A stretch of DNA of 7,824 bases from an uncultured Clostridia bacterium (GCA_944393755.1 CALYBF010000063.1:1-7824); one strand, 5' to 3'. Shown: positions 1 to 7,516, counted from the stretch's first letter. Translations and numbers: made by a program. Notes: a model not told the origin generated them from the letters alone.

Positions 1-995
1 TCTTTAAGATTTGTATTATTATCAGTCCAAGCATTTGTTTTAAACCTTCTGTAAGAAGTATTATACATCTTTGTTTTTCCTTTGTTATTTAATATCTCTA
101 AAATAAAATTCTTATCCAAAATCCCTTCAGTACTATAACTCATAACAATATAATTTGCTTCAATTTCATCAATCAATTTCATAAACTCATCTTTAACATC
201 CTTCTTTATAGAAAACTTTGACTTTTGCTTTTCATAATCTCTTAATCCTGTCTTGCCTTTAAGTTCCTGATTATCATTAACAACAATACTTTCTAAAGTA
301 CTAAAATTTGCGGGATACTGCCTTGTATTATATGGTGGGTCCATATACACTATATCTGCCTTCTTATTTTTTTTAACAAAATCAATAACATCATCTACAA
401 ATAACTTAATATTCCCTGTATTAATAAACTCTGGTTTCACTAATTTTAAATCTTTTAAAGCCATACTTCTCCATATTTTTAAATATGCACCATAAGTTCC
501 AGCAGTATTTGATACAAAATCTGCGGAGTTCATCAATATACCTACTAAAAACATAAATTTTTCTATAGGCAAAAATTCCTTCCACTCTTCTATTTTACTT
601 CTTATAGCATCGATTTTCTTTGCATTATCAATACTGAAAAATCTTCTTTTATATTTTCCCTCTTCACAAAAATTATCAAAAAAGTAACCTTTTACACCTT
701 CTAAATTATTTAAATACTCTAGTATATCATCCAATTTTTCATAACCAATTATATTTTTTAATTCACTAAATTCAGGCTCTTCTCTAAAAAATAATTTACG
801 ATACTGCTCTGCTATTGCATAATTCATATTATCACAAGAAAAAACCTCACAATTATTTTTCAAAAAAAACTCACTAACACTTCCCGTTCCTGAGAACAAG
901 TCATATACAACAGTATTTTTATAATTAATTTTAGCATCTAAAAGACTTTCTTCAATAAAACCTATTAATCTTGATTTATTTCCTATGTATTTCAT
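1..995 (-). CDS. Dam-like D12-class adenine DNA methyltransferase (3' end cut by window edge)
   Basis: Translating the minus strand from the ATG at 993-995 gives 331 uninterrupted codons running off the left edge, so the C-terminus is missing. The protein opens with MKYIGNKSRL (motif X-like, usual for Dam/D12 enzymes), has the SAM-binding motif DLFSGTGS at residues 32-39 and the catalytic motif DPPY at 219-222 within VYMDPPYNTRQY, then NYIVMSYSTEG at 281-291. The order X-I-target region-IV marks an alpha-class N6-adenine methyltransferase. It probably protects one strand of the site cut by the neighbouring 630-aa nuclease; that pairing is inference from position. The start is firm: AGAGGT lies 5 nt upstream, inside the last codons of the upstream gene, and the two genes are one base apart, so translation is probably coupled. 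Target sequence cannot be read from the protein. Confidence 0.93.
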   Translation of the reverse strand, partial: MKYIGNKSRLIGFIEESLLDAKINYKNTVVYDLFSGTGSVSEFFLKNNCEVFSCDNMNYAIAEQYRKLFFREEPEFSELKNIIGYEKLDDILEYLNNLEGVKGYFFDNFCEEGKYKRRFFSIDNAKKIDAIRSKIEEWKEFLPIEKFMFLVGILMNSADFVSNTAGTYGAYLKIWRSMALKDLKLVKPEFINTGNIKLFVDDVIDFVKKNKKADIVYMDPPYNTRQYPANFSTLESIVVNDNQELKGKTGLRDYEKQKSKFSIKKDVKDEFMKLIDEIEANYIVMSYSTEGILDKNFILEILNNKGKTKMYNTSYRRFKTNAWTDNNTNLK

Positions 996-996
996 T

Positions 997-2889
997 TTAT
1001 ACCTCTAATACAATCATTCTTATGTTATATTCTTCTTCATCTTTTTCTTCTATTACAATTACAAAATCCACCCATTTCTTACTTCCACTATGTATTTGGC
1101 TTATTAATTCACGTCCGTTTTCTTCTGTTCCTTTAAATATAACAAAAGTCTTATATTTAAGTTCAAGTCCTATTTTTTCATCAATAATTGTAATTAATTT
1201 TTTTATTCGATCAACTTGTTTGTTATATTCCTGCTCATTCTTAAAAAACTTATAACCAGCTTTACTTTCACCAACATAATATGTTCCTTTATCATCTAAT
1301 TTTTCTTCTTTTGAAATATAATAGGCAATATCTGGTCTATCCTCATCTCTGTTTATATATAAAAAATTTTCAGTAGGATATAATTTAAAATCAGACCATG
1401 AACCACAAGGCGGATTTATAAATGATGGCTTTATTTTTTCCATTTTTAAAATTGTTTCAAAAAAACAAGTAACATTATCTTCAGTTATTTCTTCCTCATA
1501 TTTTTTTCTAGAATCTTTTACTGCCTTATCACAATTTTTGTCTAATATATTTAAATCTCTATCAATAAAAATAGTTGCATAATTATTAATTGATTTATAT
1601 ATCTTCATATTTTTTGCATAATTAGGATTATATTCATCTTTATTAGAGTGATCCATTAAATATATAATACAATTAATTTTACCAAAAGATTGCCTATAAA
1701 GTTCATAAAAAGCTGGTATTCTCCCATTATATGGATCTGGAAGTTCCAATTTACCATTTTTAGTTAACCTCAATAAAATTATTATCGTAGGTAATTTTGA
1801 ATCCAAAGAATCTTCCCAAAAATAATCTCCTCTATCTTTTATTTCAGATAATTTACTTACCAACTTCTGGGTTTCAAAAGTTATCCCAACTGGGCATTTA
1901 GGCGACAATTGGTAAAAATCTATATCTCCTAATTGATTTTTTAAATAATCCTTTATTCCTACTTTATTACCATCAACCTCAAAATCCCTCGTCGAAACTG
2001 GCTTCCATGGAAAAACATCATCAAAAAACAATGGATAATTTTTATCTTTTGATTCGATTTTCTTAACTATTTCCTCTTCAAAATCATCTTTTCTCAATAA
2101 ATCCAATGTTCTTTTAGGTAACTGTTTTTCTTTAACTCTTCCTATTTCTTTTTTATAATAATATTTCATATCAAAAAAACAACGTTTTAAATTTTCGCGT
2201 GCTATATCTGAATTTTGTCCATATGTAATTAAACTAAGAATATATTTTAATGATTCTTTTCTAGTATCTATCATCTTTGAGCCATCTTTATTTATTATAT
2301 TTTGCTCAACATCTTCATGGTCATATAAAGATAATATTGCTGGTGTTGAATTTTCGATAGATAAAGCAAAGAAAGATAGTACAAAAAGTGGACTTGGTTT
2401 TCTAACATTATTTCTTGACATATCTTTTTTTGAGTAATATGCAAAAAATATAAAAGGGAACTCCTGTTGTAGGAAATTCATTATTCTACCATGTCTTTGC
2501 CATGTAGCATCACCAACAAATGCTGTTTCTGTATTTTCTATTGCACAAATGATTTTATTTTCATTTTGTGAATAAATAACAACATCTGGTTTATCTATTT
2601 TATATATTATTTGTCTTACTAATGTTGGTAGTTCTCCATTATGATAAAAAGAACATATTATTATTGTATATTTTTCTCCATTTATATCATATATAGAAAT
2701 ATAATTTGAAATCCCATTATATCCTCTCTTAATCAGTTTCATTTCACTATTATATTTCTCTAGCCAAAATAATATATGCATTCCTTCTTGTAAATTATCA
2801 CAATAGAAATAAAATATTTTACTATCTTCATATTCTTCTTTTTCTAAGTTTTTAAATTTGTATTCATTTTTAGGTAATAAACTACTCAT
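997..2889 (-). CDS. Large probable type II restriction endonuclease with one clear and one possible nuclease site
   Basis: A 630-residue soluble protein with no helicase or methyltransferase motif. Near the C-terminus RPD (518-520) is followed by strands and GESK, with E541 and K543, the spacing expected for a PD-(D/E)XK catalytic core. A second patch lies near the N-terminus: PDVV (101-104), then ICAIENTETA (114-123, E118 and E121) and WQR (130-132); it has the same layout but lacks the usual lysine, so its activity is uncertain. Two catalytic sites in one chain are known in enzymes such as Mva1269I that cut both strands of an asymmetric site; likeness to that group is inference, and I recognise no specific family. 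The ATG follows GGGAAG with 9 nt spacing, and the gene begins 4 bp after the upstream methyltransferase stop. Methyltransferases on both sides support a restriction role. The middle (about 285-450) is probably target recognition. Confidence 0.72.
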   Translation of the reverse strand: MSSLLPKNEYKFKNLEKEEYEDSKIFYFYCDNLQEGMHILFWLEKYNSEMKLIKRGYNGISNYISIYDINGEKYTIIICSFYHNGELPTLVRQIIYKIDKPDVVIYSQNENKIICAIENTETAFVGDATWQRHGRIMNFLQQEFPFIFFAYYSKKDMSRNNVRKPSPLFVLSFFALSIENSTPAILSLYDHEDVEQNIINKDGSKMIDTRKESLKYILSLITYGQNSDIARENLKRCFFDMKYYYKKEIGRVKEKQLPKRTLDLLRKDDFEEEIVKKIESKDKNYPLFFDDVFPWKPVSTRDFEVDGNKVGIKDYLKNQLGDIDFYQLSPKCPVGITFETQKLVSKLSEIKDRGDYFWEDSLDSKLPTIIILLRLTKNGKLELPDPYNGRIPAFYELYRQSFGKINCIIYLMDHSNKDEYNPNYAKNMKIYKSINNYATIFIDRDLNILDKNCDKAVKDSRKKYEEEITEDNVTCFFETILKMEKIKPSFINPPCGSWSDFKLYPTENFLYINRDEDRPDIAYYISKEEKLDDKGTYYVGESKAGYKFFKNEQEYNKQVDRIKKLITIIDEKIGLELKYKTFVIFKGTEENGRELISQIHSGSKKWVDFVIVIEEKDEEEYNIRMIVLEV

Positions 2890-2893
2890 ATAT

Positions 2894-3694
2894 TTAAACT
2901 TCCCTTCTAAATATCAATATATTTTGGTGTATCATTGAAGGAACATATGCTCTAGGATATCCAAAAACGTGTAAAGACTTACTATTATCTACCCAAATAA
3001 TATTTGATTTCATTTTTAAATCTTGTGCTTCACTAATTTTCATTGCAAGTTCTGCTGATAAAAAATGATACTGTTTATCTCTATAGATATCACCTATAAA
3101 CACTGCCATATATTTTCCTATTTTTAATTTCCTTGATGCTTTATATAAGATATCATACATTTCTTGTAGCCATTCTTCTTTAGTTTGATTTTTAGTATTA
3201 TTATCAAAATCATTAAGTTTTGACTGTTTAATCTTTTTATTTCTAGTTTGCTTTAAAGTATCAATATTCCAATAAGGAACATCTGTTAAAATAAAATCCA
3301 CTGACTCATCTTCTATATTATCTAACTCTTTTAAAGAATCTCCTAGTATCGTTCTTTGCTCTTCTAAATTTTCTAATTTACTAACTTTTTTATAAATATC
3401 TATCCACCTTTTAGTTATATCTATTCCTATTGCTTTCCTATCAATAAGACTAGCACCAAGTAATGTTCCTCCAACACCCATAAATGGGTCTAATACTAAA
3501 TTTTCTCTTTTTGTAAATATTTTTATAATATCTGCACATAATTCTGGTGGCTTTTGCCCTCCATGTTCTGACCTTAATTTATGTTGCATATTTATTGGAT
3601 ATGGTTTACTTATTACTGTTTTTGTACTAAATTTCCATTCTGAACCTGTAAGGTCATTTAATGTATTTCTCTCATCATATATATTTGTTCCCAT
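2894..3694 (-). CDS. Small N4-cytosine/N6-adenine DNA methyltransferase with variant DVPYW motif
   Basis: A 266-residue SAM-dependent amino-methyltransferase of the N6_N4_Mtase type. Residues 39-60 (KLRSEHGGQKPPELC onward) look like motif X, LDPFMGVGGT at 68-77 is motif I, GIDI at 90-93 motif II, and TDVPYW at 137-142 motif IV. The order X-I-IV with little room for a separate recognition domain gives a compact enzyme; the insert at about 145-175 (lysine- and asparagine-rich) may read the target. Motif IV is odd: the usual D/N/S-P-P-Y/F/W has valine in place of the first proline. Whether it methylates cytosine N4 or adenine N6 cannot be settled by eye. The frame stays open to an ATG at 3784, but the start at 3692-3694 is preferred because AGGAAGAGG stands 6 nt before it and the upstream 30 residues look like AT-rich leader. 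It most likely works with the 630-aa nuclease downstream. Confidence 0.86.
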   Translation of the reverse strand: MGTNIYDERNTLNDLTGSEWKFSTKTVISKPYPINMQHKLRSEHGGQKPPELCADIIKIFTKRENLVLDPFMGVGGTLLGASLIDRKAIGIDITKRWIDIYKKVSKLENLEEQRTILGDSLKELDNIEDESVDFILTDVPYWNIDTLKQTRNKKIKQSKLNDFDNNTKNQTKEEWLQEMYDILYKASRKLKIGKYMAVFIGDIYRDKQYHFLSAELAMKISEAQDLKMKSNIIWVDNSKSLHVFGYPRAYVPSMIHQNILIFRREV

Positions 3695-3725
3695 TTCTAC
3701 CTCTTCCTTTATTTTTTCTATCATA

Positions 3726-3760
3726 TTTATACCATAAAAATATTTTCTAAATAAAATATT
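3726..3760 (-). promoter_or_regulatory. Possible internal promoter with overlapping inverted repeat before the small methyltransferase
   Basis: The 105-bp gap before the chosen start at 3694 holds an extended -10 on the minus strand, TGG then TATAAA (3726-3731), but only a poor -35 (TTATTT, 3749-3754). A perfect inverted repeat, AATATTTT (3739-3746) and AAAATATT (3753-3760) with a 6-nt loop, covers the spacer and -35. It could let the downstream M-R-M genes be expressed and controlled apart from the first pair, but pure AT arms often arise by chance here. Confidence 0.3.
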
Positions 3761-3799
3761 CATGTACAATAATAATACATACATTTTTCTTTTTTATAT

Positions 3800-4960
3800 T
3801 TATTGCACATTGACCATATTACCTATTTTAACTTCATAACTATGTATTTTTTGTTTTGTATTAATTTTATTAACTTTAGTAATATCTATAAACTGATATT
3901 CTCCAATCTGTCTATTTTTTATTTTATCTATAGCAACATCTGAATTATCTACACCAATCCATTTTCTTCCTAATTTATTTGCACATTCAAGTGTCGTGCC
4001 ACTACCAGCAAAACAATCTAAAACAATGCTATTCTCATCTGATGATTGTAAAATAATTCTTTTTAACATTTCCATATTTTTTTCAGTTGGATATATAGGT
4101 TTTTGTGGATCTTTAAATTTCCAAATATCTTGAATTCTTTTACCTTTATGTTCATCTGCATATTTTTTTATTCTAGGATTTCCATTTAAAGACCATTCTA
4201 TATCTCCTTGTTTATCTAATTTATCAAACTCTGCCGGATCAGTTCTCCAATGCCTACCTTCTGGCACAGGAATATTTCGCCATGGTTTCCCCGTAATTCC
4301 ATTTTTGGTTTCTCCAGGAGCGTGTAATGGAATTGTTGTATATCTCCTACCTTTATCATCTATTTTTGTAAATTTTTCTTTTATTTCACTATCTTCTAAT
4401 GGAATTCTTAGGTCTTTCCATATATTTTTTTGAGAATTCTTTGAATAGAATAAAATCCTATCTTTTTCATTTCCATATGCTCTTCTATAAAAATTCTTAG
4501 GATTAGATTTTATTCTTGTAATATCATTTTTAAAATTATCTTCTCCAAAAATCTCATCCATAATTACTTTTACATACTGACCTATCTTATCATCTATATG
4601 TAAATATAAAGATCCTTTTTCAGATAATAGTTCTTTAATTATTACTAATCTTTCTCTTAAGAATTCTAAATACTCTTCTTTTGACATCTTATCTGAATAT
4701 GCTAATACTGAATTTTTATTTGCACTTATGGAATTAGCTCTTGTCTTAGAAACATAAAAATCATTTTCCGTATTAAACGGCGGATCAATATACACTAAAT
4801 CAATTTTATTTTTATATTTTTTTAGTAAAAATGAAAGTACATCAAAGTTATCCCCTTTAAATAATAAGGATTTATTATCAATATTAATATCATAATTAAT
4901 ACTATTCGCATTTTTTAATATTTGCATTTGACTTTTTTTATTATCATAATATAATTCCAT
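3800..4960 (-). CDS. Beta-class N6/N4 DNA methyltransferase of a type II restriction-modification system
   Basis: A 386-residue amino-methyltransferase with motifs in beta-class order. Catalytic IDPPFNTENDF lies near the N-terminus (58-68; DPPF 59-62), the variable recognition region at about 145-280, PTEKNMEMLKRII (motif X-like) at 291-303, and the SAM-binding motif LDCFAGSGTT at 314-323 followed by GVDNS at 336-340. It resembles type III Mod subunits and many solitary type II methyltransferases, most of which make N6-methyladenine. No Res-type helicase is nearby, so type II is the better reading. It probably protects the genome from the 266-aa nuclease whose gene ends 16 bp upstream. The ATG follows AGAGAGGT with 4 nt spacing, starting inside the intergenic gap. 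The target site cannot be inferred. Confidence 0.92.
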   Translation of the reverse strand: MELYYDNKKSQMQILKNANSINYDINIDNKSLLFKGDNFDVLSFLLKKYKNKIDLVYIDPPFNTENDFYVSKTRANSISANKNSVLAYSDKMSKEEYLEFLRERLVIIKELLSEKGSLYLHIDDKIGQYVKVIMDEIFGEDNFKNDITRIKSNPKNFYRRAYGNEKDRILFYSKNSQKNIWKDLRIPLEDSEIKEKFTKIDDKGRRYTTIPLHAPGETKNGITGKPWRNIPVPEGRHWRTDPAEFDKLDKQGDIEWSLNGNPRIKKYADEHKGKRIQDIWKFKDPQKPIYPTEKNMEMLKRIILQSSDENSIVLDCFAGSGTTLECANKLGRKWIGVDNSDVAIDKIKNRQIGEYQFIDITKVNKINTKQKIHSYEVKIGNMVNVQ

Positions 4961-4976
4961 TTGTACCTCTCTTTCA

Positions 4977-5777
4977 CTATATAGAATACAAAAACTCTCT
5001 TAGTACTAATGAAGATAGTATTATCTGTTCAGGATGCTCTCTTAAATGTCTATACATTTTATTATTTCCTTGAATATATAACACACCATCCATTATTGCT
5101 ATTGGTATAATTTCGTTATCTACTTTTTTATCTTTAAATGAACTCTGCATAGTATCAATAGCATCATTAAACTGTGCATTTTGGTGTCCTCCAAAATCTG
5201 TTAAAAATTTTGCTTCTGCTATTATATATTTATTGTTAAATTTTGCAATAAAATCAATTCCTTTTTCTCTTTTAAAACCCAAGTATTTTTTAGCAAAATT
5301 TTCCATTTCGGAATCTGAAGAATTAAAAATACAATTTCCGTTAAAATTTAGAAGTTTTTCTCCATCTTTTACTATTGGAGCTCCTAAAATTCCTTTATCA
5401 ATCCATTTTTTAAACATTGGTCCAATTTGTCTATTTGTTTCTTTAGGTTCTGTACACTTCTCAATTATATCATCTATCCCCATTTGAAACAAATTGCCTG
5501 CTATCCTATTAATAGTTTGTGGATTTCTTTTTATTGCTCCTTTATCTCTTTTTAAAAAAGCAACATATGAATCTTTTATAGGAAATAATTCTAATTTTAA
5601 CAAGCTATTTACTAATTTCTCATTTTCTTTATTTTCAAAAGCTTTTCTAATATTACTTTCCACATCTTTAGAAAGTTCTCTTCTTAAATTTGGTGTTATA
5701 GGATAAACCTTATATAATTCATCCAAATAATTCTTTTGTTGTTCAAATTCAACACTAATTTTTGTCCATTCGTTCAT
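4977..5777 (-). CDS. Type II restriction endonuclease, PD-(D/E)XK fold, first gene of the operon
   Basis: A 266-residue soluble protein. The nuclease signature is clear: GIDF (D175) in one strand, then YIIAEAK with E188 and K190, followed by FLTDFGGHQNAQFNDAI (191-207), whose GGHQ-Q pattern recurs in some type II endonucleases as I recall. The N-terminal half (1-120) is helical and charged and probably contributes to DNA recognition; the family name could not be fixed. It is followed after 16 bp by a methyltransferase gene, the standard arrangement for a cognate pair. The gene ends in tandem stops, TAG then TGA. ATG at 5775-5777 has AGGGG about 9 nt upstream and sits about 37 nt below a good promoter. 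The endonuclease precedes its methyltransferase in the transcript, and no controller (C) protein gene is visible. Confidence 0.85.
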   Translation of the reverse strand: MNEWTKISVEFEQQKNYLDELYKVYPITPNLRRELSKDVESNIRKAFENKENEKLVNSLLKLELFPIKDSYVAFLKRDKGAIKRNPQTINRIAGNLFQMGIDDIIEKCTEPKETNRQIGPMFKKWIDKGILGAPIVKDGEKLLNFNGNCIFNSSDSEMENFAKKYLGFKREKGIDFIAKFNNKYIIAEAKFLTDFGGHQNAQFNDAIDTMQSSFKDKKVDNEIIPIAIMDGVLYIQGNNKMYRHLREHPEQIILSSLVLREFLYSI

Positions 5778-5813
5778 TTTTTATTTCCCCTTATTACTAT
5801 TTTTCTATACCAT

Positions 5814-5842
5814 TTTATATCACATTTTCTATTTTTTATCAA
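5814..5842 (-). promoter_or_regulatory. Promoter of the restriction-modification operon
   Basis: On the minus strand TTGATA (5837-5842) and TATAAA (5814-5819) are separated by exactly 17 bp, and TGA just before the -10 gives an extended -10. The predicted start of transcription is about 5807, leaving a leader of about 30 nt with AGGGG before the endonuclease ATG at 5777. The -35 box lies only a few bases beyond the T-run that ends the upstream operon, so terminator and promoter are packed together. Confidence 0.7.
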
Positions 5843-5847
5843 CAAAG

Positions 5848-5877
5848 AAAAAAGTAGAAATATTTTATTTTTTCTAC
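5848..5877 (-). terminator. Rho-independent terminator of the DUF2828/RHH operon
   Basis: Read on the minus strand, GTAGAAA (5877-5871) pairs with TTTCTAC (5860-5854) across a 10-nt AT-only loop and is followed at once by a run of six T (5853-5848), then CTTTG. The stem is a modest 7 bp with two G-C pairs, but it lies 11 bp after the stop of the last gene of the operon and just before the next promoter, which is where a terminator is expected. Confidence 0.65.
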
Positions 5878-5887
5878 CTTTACAAAA

Positions 5888-6043
5888 TTATTTTACATTT
5901 TTCTTCAAATAATCTTCTACCAAGTCATCTATTACTTGGGCAAGTGAAATAATTTTCTTTTCTTTCATAGACTTATCAATTCTAACCTGCTCAAGTTTAT
6001 CTTTTGTATCTTCCCACATTCTAACAGTTATAAAACGTTTCAT
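5888..6043 (-). CDS. Small ribbon-helix-helix (CopG/Arc-like) protein, probable autoregulator
   Basis: A 51-residue protein running from ATG at 6041-6043 to TAA at 5888-5890. It begins MKRFITVRMWEDTKDKLEQV, where residues 3-9 (RFITVRM) form the short DNA-contacting strand typical of ribbon-helix-helix proteins. Helix one follows (about 11-28), then a turn and IISLAQVIDDLVEDYLKK (31-48), matching the common 'S-L-x-x-V-I-x-x-L-I/V-x-x-Y-L' second helix. It is just the length of a bare dimerising RHH domain. A strong GGGGAGG stands about 9 nt before the ATG, within the last codons of the DUF2828 gene, and the genes are one base apart, so both are co-translated. Inference: it represses the operon by binding the TGTGTCA repeats in its promoter. 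It could instead be an antitoxin-like partner, but no separate toxin is seen. Confidence 0.83.
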   Translation of the reverse strand: MKRFITVRMWEDTKDKLEQVRIDKSMKEKKIISLAQVIDDLVEDYLKKNVK

Positions 6044-6044
6044 C

Positions 6045-7484
6045 TTATGCTACCTCCCCTAAAAGATTTATATATTTTTCTAAGGTTTGTAACATAACTT
6101 TCATAGGTGTTAATTTATCTAAAGTTAATAAATTTTCTAAAACACTTGTAGAAAAACCACTTACCATAGCTACATCATTATCAAATTTTGTAACAGGAAC
6201 TCCCATAGTGTTTGCAGAAACATTCCAGAAAATCACTTTAGGTAATTCATAACCATTTTCATTAAAATGTTTTTTCCAACCGTTAAAATTAGTTCCTTCC
6301 TTAGAATACACACCTTGGTCAAATTCCATATCTGAAATTATTATTAAATGTGTTGGCATTTCATCTTGTTTACTCTTATTTTCAATAGCTGTATTTAATA
6401 ATAATTTAAATACTTCATCTATATTAGTATTAGCAATTTCAAATTCTATGTTATTTACTTTTTCAACAATGTCTTTACCAACAACTTCATTCATTCTTGG
6501 TATTTCTGAAAAAGTAATAAAATGATTTTTAAAAGCTCCTTTATTTCTTTCAGCAATATAGATAGCTAAACCTATAGAATTTGCAAGTGGTAATTCGTTT
6601 GGCCACTCCATAGAACCTGATACGTCTGCTACTACCATTAAGTTTTTATCATAACCATTTAAGAAATCTTTTTGATTTTCCCACATTAGATCAAAAAGTT
6701 TGTTATCTACTGGAACCCTTAAAAGAATATTTCTAACTATTTCATAACAATATAAACCAGTTGTGTTTATTTTTTTCTCACCATTTTTTACTTGACTTAA
6801 GTATTCTTTGTACTTTTCACTACAATTTCTGTTAAAACTTTCTCTATATTTTAACATAGCTTTTGTAGGAACATTTTCAAAATTAATAGTTTCATAATCT
6901 TTATTAGTTAGATTATTTTCTATTAATTTTAGTTTTTTTCTTATACTTGTTAAAGTTTTTCTATATTCTTTTTCTGTAATACCTAATTTTTTAATTAATT
7001 TTTTAGCTATTTCATTTCTAACATTATGTGTTCTGTGTGTTGGTAACCATTTAGCAAGTAAAGAAGGGTTTTCACTTTTTTTATCTTCTTCTAATTGTTT
7101 TTTAATTAATTTTATAACTTCATCTTCTATTAAAGTATCTAGACCTTCTAATATATAATCCCACCTACCATATTCAGGTATTTTAGGTAAAATTAATAAA
7201 GCCATTTCTTTTTCACTTTCACATAAATATCTGAAAAGTGTTTGAAATAGCAACCTTTCACCTTTACCACTTCTTATATCTAATAAATACATCAAATTAG
7301 CAAGAGCTAAAGTTTTATCTTCTGCAATTGCTTTTTTAAATTTTTCTATTATATCGTAAGTATCATTATATCTAGATATCCCTGCAAATATATCTAAATT
7401 TGCATCATAAGTAGTTCCATAATATCTTCCACCTTTTGTATTTTCGATTGTAGAATTTTGTTTTAAACTATCTAAATAACTCAT
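6045..7484 (-). CDS. DUF2828-family protein with C-terminal von Willebrand factor A domain
   Basis: A 479-residue protein. The N-terminal two thirds are helical and carry family hallmarks: RSGKGER (71-77), IPEYGRWDY (102-110), AKWLPTHR (144-151) and VPTKAMLKYRESF (205-217). The C-terminal vWA domain has a complete metal-ion site: DVSGS (D287, S289, S291), T353, and SDMEFD with D385, then VIFWN (417-421) and VSGFS (441-445). These match DUF2828 as I know it. Its function is not established; the helical-plus-vWA layout recalls Ro60/Rsr RNA-binding proteins, but that is analogy. No signal peptide or membrane segment is seen, so it acts in the cytoplasm. The start at 7482-7484 (ATG) has AAGGAG 11 nt upstream. 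The frame is open to GTG at 7604, but that would translate a structured leader and has no ribosome binding site. It is the first gene of an operon with a small RHH protein. Confidence 0.88.
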   Translation of the reverse strand: MSYLDSLKQNSTIENTKGGRYYGTTYDANLDIFAGISRYNDTYDIIEKFKKAIAEDKTLALANLMYLLDIRSGKGERLLFQTLFRYLCESEKEMALLILPKIPEYGRWDYILEGLDTLIEDEVIKLIKKQLEEDKKSENPSLLAKWLPTHRTHNVRNEIAKKLIKKLGITEKEYRKTLTSIRKKLKLIENNLTNKDYETINFENVPTKAMLKYRESFNRNCSEKYKEYLSQVKNGEKKINTTGLYCYEIVRNILLRVPVDNKLFDLMWENQKDFLNGYDKNLMVVADVSGSMEWPNELPLANSIGLAIYIAERNKGAFKNHFITFSEIPRMNEVVGKDIVEKVNNIEFEIANTNIDEVFKLLLNTAIENKSKQDEMPTHLIIISDMEFDQGVYSKEGTNFNGWKKHFNENGYELPKVIFWNVSANTMGVPVTKFDNDVAMVSGFSTSVLENLLTLDKLTPMKVMLQTLEKYINLLGEVA

Positions 7485-7488
7485 TTTA

Positions 7489-7501
7489 GCTCTCACTCCT
7501 T
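7489..7501 (-). promoter_or_regulatory. Ribosome binding site that fixes the DUF2828 start, with a possible masking pairing
   Basis: AAGGAG (7496-7501 on the minus strand) stands 11 nt before the ATG at 7484, slightly long but the only good site. GAGC at 7489-7492, between the site and the ATG, could pair with the GCTC at 7517-7520 that otherwise closes the leader stem. An alternative fold that affects ribosome access is therefore possible; with only four pairs this is weak. Confidence 0.4.
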
Positions 7502-7516
7502 TTTTTAAATTTAAAC

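Noticed and set aside
971..1255. Plus-strand reading frame opposite the 630-aa gene
   Set aside because: Serine- and isoleucine-rich mirror of a coding strand, no ribosome site, no domain; overlaps two well-supported minus-strand genes.
3695..3784. Thirty-residue N-terminal extension of the small methyltransferase from ATG at 3784
   Set aside because: Only a poor A-rich ribosome site upstream, while AGGAAGAGG stands 6 nt before the ATG at 3694; motif X follows at a normal distance from the shorter start.
5233..5706. Two plus-strand reading frames (5233-5487 and 5494-5706) opposite the first endonuclease
   Set aside because: Both are antisense to the nuclease gene with its clear catalytic motif and lack start signals or recognisable sequence.
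3800..5777. Type III restriction system (Mod plus Res)
   Set aside because: The methyltransferase looks Mod-like, but its partner is a 266-aa nuclease with no helicase motifs, far too small for Res.
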